A DNA stretch of 64,000 bases from Bacillus subtilis (GTDB taxonomy: Bacteria > Bacillota > Bacilli > Bacillales > Bacillaceae_C). Where the stretch lies: contig NZ_VTQV01000011.1 in NCBI RefSeq assembly GCF_008764245.1, positions 27,343 through 91,342 on the forward strand, written 5' to 3'. Shown one piece after another: positions 55,834 through 64,000 of the stretch. The number at the start of each line of letters is the position of its first letter. The first letter of the stretch is position 1. The translations under genes and the position numbers were made by a program. Under the pieces are notes generated by a model. It worked only from the letters and a program-made list of their open reading frames with translations. It did not search any database and was not told the DNA's origin.

Positions 55834-56316
55834 TTATCTTCTATAATCGCGGCCTGACGTTCCGCCTGTTTTTTCAATCAGGTAGGTTTTACCTATAATC
55901 AAGCCTTTATCCACAGCTTTACACATATCATACACGGTAAGGGCGGCAACTGAGGCCGCTGTCAGTGCCTCCATCTCCACCCCTGTATGACCTTTTGTTT
56001 TCACCGTAGATTGAATATTTAAAATCCATCTATCGTCTTCCAGTAACCAGTTAAAGGAAAGGTCAATTCCTTTTAAAGGGATCGGGTGACACATCGGAAT
56101 GATATCCCACGTCTTTTTAGCGGCCATAATGCCCGCCACTTGTGCAACAGCAAGGACATCCCCTTTTTTCATTTGATTATTGGTAATCTGTTCATAAAGT
56201 TGTTGACTTACTTCAATACTTGAATGGGCAATGGCTGTACGAGTAGTCTCAGGCTTTTCGCTAACATCCACCATTTTCGCTCTGCCTTCTTCATTTAAAT
56301 GTGTTAATTTTTTCAC
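55834..56316 (-). CDS. moaC: Cyclic pyranopterin monophosphate synthase MoaC
   Basis: MoaC makes cyclic pyranopterin monophosphate in molybdenum cofactor synthesis. The 160-residue protein has the [10 protein letters not shown] start, the [10 protein letters not shown] loop and the catalytic [15 protein letters not shown] and DMCKAVDKG segments. I use GTG 56316, with AGAGGTG before it; the frame could begin three residues earlier. No other moa genes are in the window. Confidence 0.96.
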   Translation of the reverse strand: MKKLTHLNEEGRAKMVDVSEKPETTRTAIAHSSIEVSQQLYEQITNNQMKKGDVLAVAQVAGIMAAKKTWDIIPMCHPIPLKGIDLSFNWLLEDDRWILNIQSTVKTKGHTGVEMEALTAASVAALTVYDMCKAVDKGLIIGKTYLIEKTGGTSGRDYRR

Positions 56317-56441
56317 GTAGCACACCTCTTATCTATCATACACTATTTTATGCAAACTGTCTTTTTCTATTTTTCCCTACTTGACTAGCAAAGATTGCCC
56401 CATCCTTGTTTAGTATTGTAAACTGTTCCTAGGAGTGAATT

Positions 56442-58376
56442 ATGATGATGTTATTGCAATTACAACAAATTACAAAGTATTTCGGTGCGGAATGTATATT
56501 ATCGGATATAAAATTAGAAGTACAATCGCGAGATCGTGTCGCGCTTGTCGGTCGCAATGGTGCTGGAAAGTCTACTCTTTTAAAAATCATTGCTGGGCAA
56601 CTCTCCTATGATTCTGGACAAATTGTTCGACCAAAGGGAGTTACAATCGGCTATTTGGCACAAAACACCGGGTTAGAATCCAGTCGGGTTATTTGGGATG
56701 AGATGCTAACAGTGTTCACTGAAGTTCGAAGGATGGAAAAAGAAATTCGCCAATTAGAATTAAAGATGGCCGATCCTAGCTATTATGAGAATGCAGAACT
56801 CGCAGAAGCGATTTTCCGTGAATATGATGTTTTGCAGGAAAAATTTAAAGCGGTTGGTGGATATCAATATGAATCAGATATTCGCTCTGTTTTACACGGT
56901 ATGCGCTATTATGAAGAGGATTATCAAACGAAAATCTCCACATTAAGTGGTGGACAAAAAACGAGATTAGCTTTAGCGAAACTTTTGCTGACGAAACCAG
57001 ATATTTTAATTTTAGATGAGCCGACCAACCATTTGGATATTGAGACTTTATCTTGGCTAGAACAGTACTTACAAAGCTATGAAGGGGCAATTTTAATTGT
57101 ATCCCATGATCGTTATTTTCTTGATAAAGTCGTAGATCAGGTGTATGAGTTATCAAGACATGAAATGATCAAATACCATGGTAATTATAGCCAATATTTG
57201 GTGAAAAAAGCGGAAATATATGAGCGTGATTTGAAACGTTTTGAAAAGCAACAAGATGAGATCACCAAAATGCAGGATTTCATTCAGCGGAACTTAGCAA
57301 GGGCCTCCACAACAAAAAGGGCGCAAAGCCGGCGAAAGCAATTAGAAAAAATGCAGGTTATCGATCGGCCTAGCGGCGGGGAACAATCGGCTACTTTTCA
57401 CTTTGATATTGAGCGACCCAGTGGCAATGATGTGATGAAAATAAAAGAAGCGATGATTGGCTACAATGGGCAAGCTTTAGCGAAAAACATTCATTTTAAC
57501 ATGGAGCGTCAAGATAGTATCGCTTTAGTGGGACCGAATGGTGTCGGGAAATCCACCTTATTAAAAACGCTCATCCGAAAACTGCCTCTTCTTTCAGGAC
57601 AAATTGATTATGGCACCAATGTGACGCTCGGCTATTATGACCAGGAACAAGCAGAGTTATCATCGAATAAGACGGTTCTGCAGGAATTATGGGATCATTA
57701 TCCACTAAAGGAAGAAAAAGAAATTCGGACCGTACTCGGAAATTTTCTATTTAGTGGCGATGATGTACAAAAAATTGTTTCTACTTTAAGCGGCGGGGAA
57801 AAGGCACGCCTTGCCCTGGCCATTCTCATGCTAGAAAAGGCGAATGTGCTGATTTTGGATGAGCCGACCAACCACTTGGATTTAGACAGTAAAGAAGTAT
57901 TGGAAAATGCGCTTGTGGATTATCCTGGCACTTTACTATTTGTCTCCCATGATCGTTACTTCATCAATCGTATTGCCACGAAGGTGATTGAGTTATCCAC
58001 AGAAGGGACCACAGAGTATTTAGGGGACTATGATTATTATGTGGATAAAAAGCAAGAAATGAAGGAATTAGCGGAATGGGCGGAAAAACAACAACAAGAG
58101 TCCGTACCAAAGGATGTGCCAAAGAAACGTTCTTTTCAAGAAGAAAAGGAATTGAAAAAGCTTGAAAGACAAAGAAAACGAAGAATAGAAGAAATTGAAC
58201 AACTAATGCATGAAAAAGAGGAAAAAGTAGCCGAGCTCGAAAACCAATTATGCCTGCCTGATGTATTTGAAGACCATGAACAAGTTCTTTCGATCAACAA
58301 TGATGTGGAAAAATTAAAAAATGAGTTGGACCAGCTTTTAGAGGAATGGACTGAATTAGCTGAACTTATGGAATAG
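56442..58376 (+). CDS. ydiF: ABC-F family ATPase YdiF
   Basis: A 644-residue ABC-F protein of the Uup/YdiF type, with two ATPase domains (GRNGAGKST and GPNGVGKST; LSGGQKT and LSGGEKA; DEPTNHLD twice), a basic linker between them, and a C-terminal coiled coil from about residue 550 (EEKELKKLERQRKRRIEE). It likely acts on the ribosome or in DNA-linked processes. ATG 56442 has TAGGAGTG upstream. It is transcribed away from moaC. Confidence 0.95.
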   Translation: MMMLLQLQQITKYFGAECILSDIKLEVQSRDRVALVGRNGAGKSTLLKIIAGQLSYDSGQIVRPKGVTIGYLAQNTGLESSRVIWDEMLTVFTEVRRMEKEIRQLELKMADPSYYENAELAEAIFREYDVLQEKFKAVGGYQYESDIRSVLHGMRYYEEDYQTKISTLSGGQKTRLALAKLLLTKPDILILDEPTNHLDIETLSWLEQYLQSYEGAILIVSHDRYFLDKVVDQVYELSRHEMIKYHGNYSQYLVKKAEIYERDLKRFEKQQDEITKMQDFIQRNLARASTTKRAQSRRKQLEKMQVIDRPSGGEQSATFHFDIERPSGNDVMKIKEAMIGYNGQALAKNIHFNMERQDSIALVGPNGVGKSTLLKTLIRKLPLLSGQIDYGTNVTLGYYDQEQAELSSNKTVLQELWDHYPLKEEKEIRTVLGNFLFSGDDVQKIVSTLSGGEKARLALAILMLEKANVLILDEPTNHLDLDSKEVLENALVDYPGTLLFVSHDRYFINRIATKVIELSTEGTTEYLGDYDYYVDKKQEMKELAEWAEKQQQESVPKDVPKKRSFQEEKELKKLERQRKRRIEEIEQLMHEKEEKVAELENQLCLPDVFEDHEQVLSINNDVEKLKNELDQLLEEWTELAELME

Positions 58377-58398
58377 CATCCTAGCGGGTGCTATTTTT
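58375..58398 (+). terminator. Terminator of ydiF
   Basis: AGCATC and GGTGCT pair around six bases and are followed by TATTTTT, overlapping the stop codon. Confidence 0.65.
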
Positions 58399-58490
58399 AT
58401 GTATAAGTCAATTCGACCAAGGTTGCGAGCGGTTAAACGATGAGTACGATTGTATTAATATCGCTGTGCGTATACAAGTAACCCACAAAG

Positions 58491-58644
58491 TTATCAACAC
58501 AATCAACATATATATAGTCGCTATCAGTCTGCTTTTCCACATTATTCACAACCACCAGCGGAATTATCCACAGACCTGATCTATTTAAAGCAAGTTAAGG
58601 GAATTTTAAGTCTTACGTATCATTTATCCACATTTTTGTCCACA
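58491..58644 (+). promoter_or_regulatory. DnaA-box cluster
   Basis: Six DnaA-like boxes lie in 154 bp, all in one orientation: TTATCAACA (58491), TTTTCCACA (58533), TTATTCACA (58542), TTATCCACA (58564), TTATCCACA (58624) and TTGTCCACA (58636). Two are perfect. In B. subtilis one of the DnaA-box clusters that hold DnaA away from the origin lies between gcp (tsaD) and ydiF, the same position. Confidence 0.8.
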
Positions 58645-58783
58645 GGCATAGTAGAGAGAATGAAGGTGGAAATCTCCCCAATAGTTGTCAATTTGTTCCC
58701 ATGATGAAGAATTTTTCGCGATAAAAAATAGACTGAACACAAAAAGGCTTCAGTCGATCCTATTCGTTGATTTGTCTCTTGAA

Positions 58784-59152
58784 CTACCGCCCTCTAATAA
58801 AATAGTGGCGGTACGCTAAAATAACGGATCCAATAAAAAGTAGCGGAATAAGAATAAACATCATTAAAAAATGATTAAATCGAGCACTATCTAGCGGCTC
58901 TTGTAAATTATTTAAAGTAGTGAGGCACGGAACAAATAGAAACAAAATCATTACGCAAATGGCCAGACATAGCTTTGTTTTATGATGAGGATATAGTTTA
59001 GAAACAATCAGTATGGCTAATAACATGATAATCAATATAATCCCGACAAATAATAGCGCATTTGCTGATAAGCCACCATTTACTAAAAATACAGTGCCCA
59101 ATAAAATGCAGGCTGTAACAATCAACATTAAAATGTTTAAAACGTTTTTCAT
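58784..59152 (-). CDS. Four-helix membrane protein of unknown function
   Basis: A 122-residue integral membrane protein with four hydrophobic segments and short charged ends. No signature is recognised. RBS GGAGGG lies before ATG 59152. It is one of three genes that separate ydiF from tsaD here, which are adjacent in B. subtilis. Confidence 0.6.
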   Translation of the reverse strand: MKNVLNILMLIVTACILLGTVFLVNGGLSANALLFVGIILIIMLLAILIVSKLYPHHKTKLCLAICVMILFLFVPCLTTLNNLQEPLDSARFNHFLMMFILIPLLFIGSVILAYRHYFIRGR

Positions 59153-59464
59153 GACTTTCCCTCCTAGAATGGAATAATCTTAAAAGACAACGCAACTTCT
59201 ACACTATAAAAACCTGGGAGTCACTCCACATAGTCTAAATCATTATGAAATGCCTCTATTTGGGGTAAGTGAAACTTTACCATTTTATAATTATTGATTT
59301 CAATAAAATTCGCAATATTCAACGTTGACTTTGTTCCCAAAATCGTATGAAATATACTTGTTGCATGCCAATTAATTATATGGCTATTTATTTCTTTATA
59401 TGCCGATCATCATTGCTTTTTATTGGCTTTTGCAATTCAAATATCAAAACGCTCTCATATATAT
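59153..59464. other. Intergenic region
   Basis: No feature that I can support; A+T-rich with only very short frames. Confidence 0.35.
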
Positions 59465-60031
59465 CTACAAACACCGAGCAATATAAACAATCCTTTGAAT
59501 GATCGATTGAATTTCCTCATTGTTTTTGATTACAAAAAGATAATCTGCTTCTCCCTCGATTGGGTCTGCCACATCTTCTTTTAGAGAATCAGCTTGCTGA
59601 CGAATCAGAACTTCTTCAAAATTAGCAGCAACCCTCAATATATTCGTACTACGTTGACTTTGTCCCACTCGAGCTTGCAGCACTTGATCAGGAATGTCAA
59701 AATGGACGAGAATACGGATAAATTCACCTTTCGGAAACACTTCTTCTAATAAATAGAATCGCCCTTTTTTCCCTCGATTAGAATTACTAATAATGAAGTG
59801 TAAATCAGTGTGCTCTTTGGCATAAGCGACAATTTGCCTTGTAAGAGCATATTTCAGTTTATTTGGACCTTGCTTTGGCAGTAGTTTTTTATAATAGTCA
59901 TGTATAAATTCGGCTTGATTATCCTGATCCATAACAAAAGAGTTATCTAACTTATTTTCTAGAGCCCTAGCAAATGTTGTTTTTCCACTATGCGTTTTAC
60001 CAACCGTTATAATGGCTAATCTCTTCATCAT
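59465..60031 (-). CDS. P-loop kinase-like ATP-binding protein
   Basis: A 188-residue AAA-type small kinase. Walker A GKTHSGKTT at residues 11-19 follows the first strand, and RxxNRGKKGRF lies where a lid/base specificity element would be. The fold resembles zeta-toxin or polynucleotide kinase families; the exact substrate is not evident. ATG 60031 is used for its GGAG site. It has no antitoxin-like partner, so a toxin role is not favoured. Confidence 0.7.
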   Translation of the reverse strand: MMKRLAIITVGKTHSGKTTFARALENKLDNSFVMDQDNQAEFIHDYYKKLLPKQGPNKLKYALTRQIVAYAKEHTDLHFIISNSNRGKKGRFYLLEEVFPKGEFIRILVHFDIPDQVLQARVGQSQRSTNILRVAANFEEVLIRQQADSLKEDVADPIEGEADYLFVIKNNEEIQSIIQRIVYIARCL

Positions 60032-60130
60032 TTTCAACTCCATTCTAAAATCTATAGGGTTATGTTATTCTACTAGTCTTAATAGAGTAGAAGGATAATT
60101 TCCTATTATCAGAAAATAACAGCTATGTTT

Positions 60131-60433
60131 TTACTTCCTTATTTTCACAAATTGAAGAATTAATAAGTTTATCCAAGTTATGACCGGAATGGCCAATATC
60201 AAAATGTAGTATCCAGAATGGCCCAATCCAAAGACCCTTGCTTCATCATCGCCCCTATAGAAAATCCATGTCGCCACAACTAAAATAATTATGTTTAAAC
60301 CAAAAGCCGATAGCCCACTTAATAATTTATTATTTTTTCTTTTTAATACTAGAATAGATCCAATGGTGGAAACCAATAAGGAAAACGAAATGATCATGTA
60401 ATTCAACTCTACACCTTCCGACCCTTGTGACAT
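60131..60433 (-). CDS. Small three-helix membrane protein
   Basis: A 100-residue protein with three hydrophobic segments and a basic loop (LKRKNNK). Function unknown. It may be an insertion relative to B. subtilis gene order. Confidence 0.5.
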   Translation of the reverse strand: MSQGSEGVELNYMIISFSLLVSTIGSILVLKRKNNKLLSGLSAFGLNIIILVVATWIFYRGDDEARVFGLGHSGYYILILAIPVITWINLLILQFVKIRK

Positions 60434-60563
60434 CCCTTCTTTAGTTTAACATTTACACTGCATAAATAGCTTTCCTTTTTCTAAATAAAAATAGGAATAC
60501 AAATGCAAGATGATTTGTATCCCCTAGATGAAGCATTATTTAACATTTTACAAACTTTTTCTC

Positions 60564-61583
60564 TCAAAAATTCTCAATATCCAATCCTGGATAAGCGTTC
60601 ATATCCATTTTCCCGCGCTTTCCTTGTTCAAATAATACGAAACCGGCGGCTGCAATCATCGCAGCATTGTCTGTGCAGAGGTTTAACGGAGGAATAATCA
60701 GTTCGATTTCCGCTAGTGTCTGAAAAGCCTCCTGCAATGCCGTTCGCAAGCCTTGGTTGGCCGCGACTCCACCCGCTAACAACACTTGTTGAACATCATA
60801 TTCCTTTGCGGCACGTAAAGTCTTCTCCGTCAGAACTTCTACTACACTTGCTTGGAAACTAGCTGCTAGATCTTCACTGGCAATGACATCACCACGCTGT
60901 TCCGCATTATGCAGCGTATTAATGACAGCCGATTTTAAACCACTAAAACTAAAATCATATGATCCTTCCTCAAGCCATGCCCTTGGCAGATCAATAACAG
61001 GATTCCCCTGCTGAGCCAGACGATCAATATGTGGACCACCGGGATAAGGAAGTTTTAATGTTCTAGCTACCTTATCATAAGCCTCGCCTGCCGCATCATC
61101 TAATGTCTCACCGATTACCTTAAAGGCACCGTGTTTCTCCATATAGACCAATTCAGTATGTCCGCCAGATACAACCAAAGCAATTAATGGGAACTTTAAT
61201 TCCGCGATTAAGCGATTAGCGTAAATATGACCGGCAATATGGTGGACAGGAATGAGCGGAATATGATTTGCAAAAGCTAAGGCTTTCGCCGCATTCACTC
61301 CAACAAGCAAAGCTCCCACTAACCCAGGACCTTCTGTCACCGCAATTCCATCAATATCCGCTAACGTCACCTTCGCTTCCCTTAAAGCTTCCTCTATTAC
61401 AATCGTGATTTGCTCAACATGATGTCTGGAAGCAAGTTCTGGTACAACACCGCCAAAACGTTTATGACTTTCAATTTGCGAGGCCACGACATTGGATAGA
61501 ATTTCTTTTCCATTTTTTATAACAGCTGCAGCTGTTTCATCACAGCTTGTTTCAATCCCTAAAATTAACAACTCTTTATCCAT
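60564..61583 (-). CDS. tsaD: TsaD, tRNA N6-threonylcarbamoyladenosine transferase
   Basis: TsaD (Gcp/YdiE) transfers the threonylcarbamoyl group to A37 of ANN-decoding tRNAs, with TsaB and TsaE. The 339-residue ASKHA-fold protein has GIETSCDET at its N-terminus, the metal-binding HHIAGHIYA, and SGGHTEL. It is last in the tsaE-tsaB-rimI-tsaD operon and starts 1 bp after the rimI stop. Confidence 0.98.
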   Translation of the reverse strand: MDKELLILGIETSCDETAAAVIKNGKEILSNVVASQIESHKRFGGVVPELASRHHVEQITIVIEEALREAKVTLADIDGIAVTEGPGLVGALLVGVNAAKALAFANHIPLIPVHHIAGHIYANRLIAELKFPLIALVVSGGHTELVYMEKHGAFKVIGETLDDAAGEAYDKVARTLKLPYPGGPHIDRLAQQGNPVIDLPRAWLEEGSYDFSFSGLKSAVINTLHNAEQRGDVIASEDLAASFQASVVEVLTEKTLRAAKEYDVQQVLLAGGVAANQGLRTALQEAFQTLAEIELIIPPLNLCTDNAAMIAAAGFVLFEQGKRGKMDMNAYPGLDIENF

Positions 61584-61584
61584 T

Positions 61585-62049
61585 TTATAAATTCACCCAC
61601 ATCACTAATGCGTCTTCTTGATTATCTGTATAATATCTTTTGCGAATTCCGCCTTCTTGAAAACCCAACTTTTTATAAAGTGATTTTGCTGGTAGATTGC
61701 TTACCCTCACTTCAAGCGTCATTGTTTTTGCTCCAGCTTCCTTAGCCGTTGCCATCATTTTTTCTAATAAGGTTTGCCCTAACTTTCTCCCTCTATATTC
61801 TGGAAGTAAAGCAATATTGGTAATATGGGCTTCGTCTATGACAATCCAAACACCACAATACCCTGCAACCTTTCCTTGATATTCTAATAAAAGATAAAGG
61901 GCAAAACGATTGGTTAGGATATCTTGATAAAAAGCTTCTGCCGGCCAGGGCACAGTAAAGGCACGATTCTCAATCTCTACAATTTGTTCCACATCAGCTT
62001 CTGTTGCTATGCGATATGTGATTGCCTCGCGATCTTGACAAGATTCCAT
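61585..62049 (-). CDS. rimI: RimI-type ribosomal protein N-acetyltransferase
   Basis: A 154-residue GNAT-family acetyltransferase. The acetyl-CoA loop [15 protein letters not shown] and the C-terminal [23 protein letters not shown] region are those of RimI. It overlaps the tsaB stop by 3 bases (TAATG), so translation is coupled. Its substrate is probably ribosomal protein bS18. Confidence 0.95.
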   Translation of the reverse strand: MESCQDREAITYRIATEADVEQIVEIENRAFTVPWPAEAFYQDILTNRFALYLLLEYQGKVAGYCGVWIVIDEAHITNIALLPEYRGRKLGQTLLEKMMATAKEAGAKTMTLEVRVSNLPAKSLYKKLGFQEGGIRKRYYTDNQEDALVMWVNL

Positions 62050-62747
62050 TAGTTCCTACGCTCCTGTTTTTCTAACCATTTGGCCTCCGCTTCCACAAGT
62101 CGTGCATAATTAGGAGTAAAAGAATGAAGAGGCACTTCCTCCGAAGTTAAGCCAAGTCTCCCCAATTCCCCTGGACGAGGATTTTGTTCAGTCATTCCTG
62201 CAAAATATGCCTGATCATGCAAAATAGTTGTGAGAAGCTCTCGATGAATAGAAATATCATTACCAATAAATAAAATCGGCTTTTTCATTGTTTGCAGTTG
62301 TTCAGCCCATTCTTTCGCCAATATATTACGATCATCCAAAACAGTCAATAATTTTCCGTTCTGATATTCATATAATCCGGTATAAATCAAACCACGTCTC
62401 GCATCAAACAGGGGACAGATATAACCATCAAAATAATGAGCAGATGCTGCAAGAGTCGCTAGGCTAGAAACACCAACTAAAGGAATTTGCAAAGCCCAAG
62501 CTAATGTTTTCGCTACCGTGACTCCAATTCGTACTCCAGTATAAGAGCCCGGCCCCTGGGCCACGACAATTTTATCTAAATCGTTCGCTTCAGTTTCACA
62601 ATCGCTCAATAGCTTTTCAATCGCTGGCATTACTCGCACACTGTGATTTTTCTTCATGTTGGTGATATATTCACCAACAACCTCATCTTCATTTAACAAG
62701 GCAATTCCTAAAACTTCATTTGATGTATCAATGGCTAAAATTCTCAT
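62049..62747 (-). CDS. tsaB: TsaB, t6A biosynthesis partner of TsaD
   Basis: A 232-residue ASKHA-fold protein, the non-catalytic partner of TsaD. It starts MRILAIDTSNEVLG and has AQGPGSYTGVRIG. ATG 62747 is chosen for its GAGGAG site; a longer frame would add 26 residues that overlap tsaE. It overlaps the end of tsaE by 20 bases. Confidence 0.96.
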   Translation of the reverse strand: MRILAIDTSNEVLGIALLNEDEVVGEYITNMKKNHSVRVMPAIEKLLSDCETEANDLDKIVVAQGPGSYTGVRIGVTVAKTLAWALQIPLVGVSSLATLAASAHYFDGYICPLFDARRGLIYTGLYEYQNGKLLTVLDDRNILAKEWAEQLQTMKKPILFIGNDISIHRELLTTILHDQAYFAGMTEQNPRPGELGRLGLTSEEVPLHSFTPNYARLVEAEAKWLEKQERRN

Positions 62748-63198
62748 TCCGTAACTCCTCACATAATGCTTCATACCTTTTTCCATTCGGTTGAAAGACA
62801 ATCCTTCTTTCCGTCTGACCCTCATGATATAAATATACCGTAAGATTTTCTGTTGGCAACTGTTCCTTTATTAAATGGGCCCATTCTACAACAGAAACAC
62901 CTTGATTGTAAAAGTATTCCTCTAATCCTAAATCTTCAAGTGAATCTTCCACTCGATATACATCCATATGATATAAAGGGACTCTCCCTTGATATTCTTT
63001 TATAATGGTAAATGTCGGACTGTTCACGGTTCGTTGGATATCCAACCCACTAGCCAACCCTTTTGTGAAAGCCGTTTTTCCTGCCCCGAGATCCCCTTCA
63101 AGTAATATGACATCGTTGGGGCCAAGGCGCTCTCCTAACCTTTTCGCTATTAAATAAGTATCTTCTGGTCGATTGGATCTTATTTCAAAATTGGCCAT
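62728..63198 (-). CDS. tsaE: TsaE, ATPase of t6A biosynthesis
   Basis: A 156-residue P-loop ATPase that drives the TsaB-TsaD cycle. Walker A is GDLGAGKTAFTKGLA, followed by NSPTFTIIKEY and HMDVYRVE, all typical of the family. It is the first gene of the operon. In B. subtilis thiL comes before it; here a terminator and tRNA genes lie directly upstream. Confidence 0.97.
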   Translation of the reverse strand: MANFEIRSNRPEDTYLIAKRLGERLGPNDVILLEGDLGAGKTAFTKGLASGLDIQRTVNSPTFTIIKEYQGRVPLYHMDVYRVEDSLEDLGLEEYFYNQGVSVVEWAHLIKEQLPTENLTVYLYHEGQTERRIVFQPNGKRYEALCEELRNENFSH

Positions 63199-63239
63199 TC
63201 GTCATTCCCCTTTTAAATCATTCATTACAAGTTTACCCG

Positions 63240-63275
63240 AAAAAAAAAGAATGAGCAAAAAAGCTTTCTCATTCT
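63240..63275 (-). terminator. Terminator of the rRNA/tRNA operon
   Basis: AGAATGAG and CTCATTCT form a stem, then nine T on the minus strand. It lies downstream of tRNA-Asp and upstream of tsaE. Confidence 0.88.
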
Positions 63276-63388
63276 CTAATAATCCTAATGATTAATTTTC
63301 AGTTTTCAATAAATCCAGAAAAGATGCCCTATTTAAATTCCGTTTTTTATACAACAAAAAAACGAACATATTTGTTCGCTTGCAATAG

Positions 63389-63465
63389 TGGCGGTCCGGA
63401 CGGGACTCGAACCCGCGACCTCCTGCGTGACAGGCAGGCATTCTAACCAACTGAACTACCGGACC
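63389..63465 (-). tRNA. tRNA-Asp (GTC)
   Basis: A 77-base tRNA on the minus strand with acceptor GGTCCGG/CCGGACC, anticodon GTC in the CCTGTCACG loop, T-loop GGTTCGAGTCC and an encoded CCA. Confidence 0.98.
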
Positions 63466-63489
63466 TAACATTCATTATGTATAAAATGA

Positions 63490-63563
<74 letters not shown>

Positions 63564-63653
63564 ACGATAAAAAATAAAAGCTACAATATTTAAGATTCTA
63601 CATCATTATCAACAGTAAAACAAACTTCAAACATAAAATACAATACTTTATAT

Positions 63654-63680
63654 GAAAGCACGATCTTGGACCGTGCTTTC
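63654..63680 (-). terminator. Hairpin after 5S rRNA
   Basis: GAAAGCACG and CGTGCTTTC form a stem directly downstream of the 5S gene, before tRNA-fMet. The T run is weak, so it may act as a processing hairpin. Confidence 0.5.
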
Positions 63681-63684
63681 CAAG

Positions 63685-63801
63685 TGCCTGGCAACGTCCT
63701 ACTCTCACAAGGGGAAGCCCCTTATTACCATCGGCGCTGAAGAGCTTAACTACCGTGTTCGGGATGGGAACGGGTGTGACCTCTTCGCTATTGCCACCAG
63801 A
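63685..63801 (-). rRNA. 5S ribosomal RNA
   Basis: About 117 bases on the minus strand with all 5S landmarks: TGGTGGC-AATAGCG near the start, AAGAGGTCACACCCG, CCCATCCCGAACACGG, and TTGCCAGGC at the 3' end. 23S rRNA is beyond the window edge, after a spacer that contains a dispersed repeat. Confidence 0.97.
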
Positions 63802-63901
63802 CTATAAGCTTACACAGAATGTGTAAGGATTGTAGAGAGTTTATTCTCTCAAAACCAGATAAAGAAGAAGACAAACTCAAGAAGCGTCAATCTTTTGAAA
63901 T

Positions 63902-63985
63902 CTAGCTCCAGCGCCTATCGACTAGCAAACATCTACGCTTCTTCCTACGATAAGTCAACATCGGCTCATTCTTCGCCGTGTTTCC
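63902..63985 (+). repeat. Dispersed intergenic repeat, copy 2 (in the 23S-5S spacer)
   Basis: CTAGCTCCAGCGCCTATCGACTAGC onward matches copy 1 at 10580-10700 in order and orientation: CCAGCGCCTA, CGACTAGCAAA, CTTCTTC, CGATAAG and AACATCGG are shared. Its place inside an rRNA operon spacer is unusual. Confidence 0.65.
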
Positions 63986-64000
63986 TTTATCTCGTCAGAA

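Noticed and set aside
58441..58660. Chromosome origin
   Set aside because: DnaA boxes are present but no dnaA, dnaN or A+T-rich unwinding element adjoins; a DnaA-titration cluster fits better.
59465..60031. Zeta toxin of a toxin-antitoxin pair
   Set aside because: The P-loop fits but there is no adjacent epsilon-like antitoxin gene; I call it a P-loop kinase-like protein only.

Overview
The window is a low-GC Gram-positive chromosome segment, almost certainly from the Bacillaceae. The right end carries a conserved Bacillus block in reverse orientation. Read on the minus strand it runs 5S rRNA, tRNA-fMet, tRNA-Asp, tsaE-tsaB-rimI-tsaD; then come ydiF, moaC, rex, tatA-tatC, ydiK/ydiL and CIRCE-groES-groEL. 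Ribosome-binding sites are strong (AAGGAGG type), TTG and GTG starts occur, and several dispersed repeats of a kind I recognise from Bacillaceae genomes are present. thiL, which usually lies between the tRNAs and tsaE, is absent here.

Left part (1-35.9 kb). A lactate oxidation operon (lutA, lutB cut by the window edge) sits beside an L-rhamnose operon (aldolase/dehydrogenase fusion, rhaB, rhaA, DeoR-type regulator); rhamnose breakdown yields lactaldehyde and then lactate, so the two fit together. Next are a ProP-like MFS transporter, an OsmC protein, a YfmM-like ABC-F ATPase behind a leader with a 12-codon leader ORF and an intrinsic terminator, a FecCD-type ABC transporter operon that ends in a divergent ferrochelatase, and an MFS transporter. 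A two-gene nucleotidyltransferase module, a four-helix-bundle protein and an SDR reductase follow. A six-gene operon joins two ABC-type systems to an ECF sigma factor; one permease carries an M1-peptidase-like domain whose zinc motif is lost. Then come NhaC, an MscS channel, a sigma-B-type promoter with a KatE-type catalase, a Gly-rich membrane protein, a predicted proteasome-like Ntn hydrolase with T1/D17/K33, and a lipoprotein.

Middle (36-50.7 kb) is accessory metabolism: a mannose-family PTS (IIAB, IIC, IID, ManO) with a likely sigma-54 promoter and a Gfo/Idh oxidoreductase; a decayed IS1182-type transposase and other remnants; and a complete carbohydrate operon with an ascorbate-type PTS (IIA, IIB, IIC), a SIS isomerase, two different aldolases and a PRD/EIIB/EIIA regulator. 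The right edge of this region holds a REP-like repeat, a long inverted repeat and a broken abiF-like gene that still has a consensus promoter and leader hairpin. These edges suggest a recombination-prone island downstream of groEL.

Right part (50.7-64 kb) is housekeeping: chaperonin, Tat export, redox sensing, molybdenum cofactor, ABC-F translation factor, t6A tRNA modification and an rRNA/tRNA operon end. A run of DnaA boxes follows ydiF, matching the position of a known B. subtilis DnaA-box cluster.
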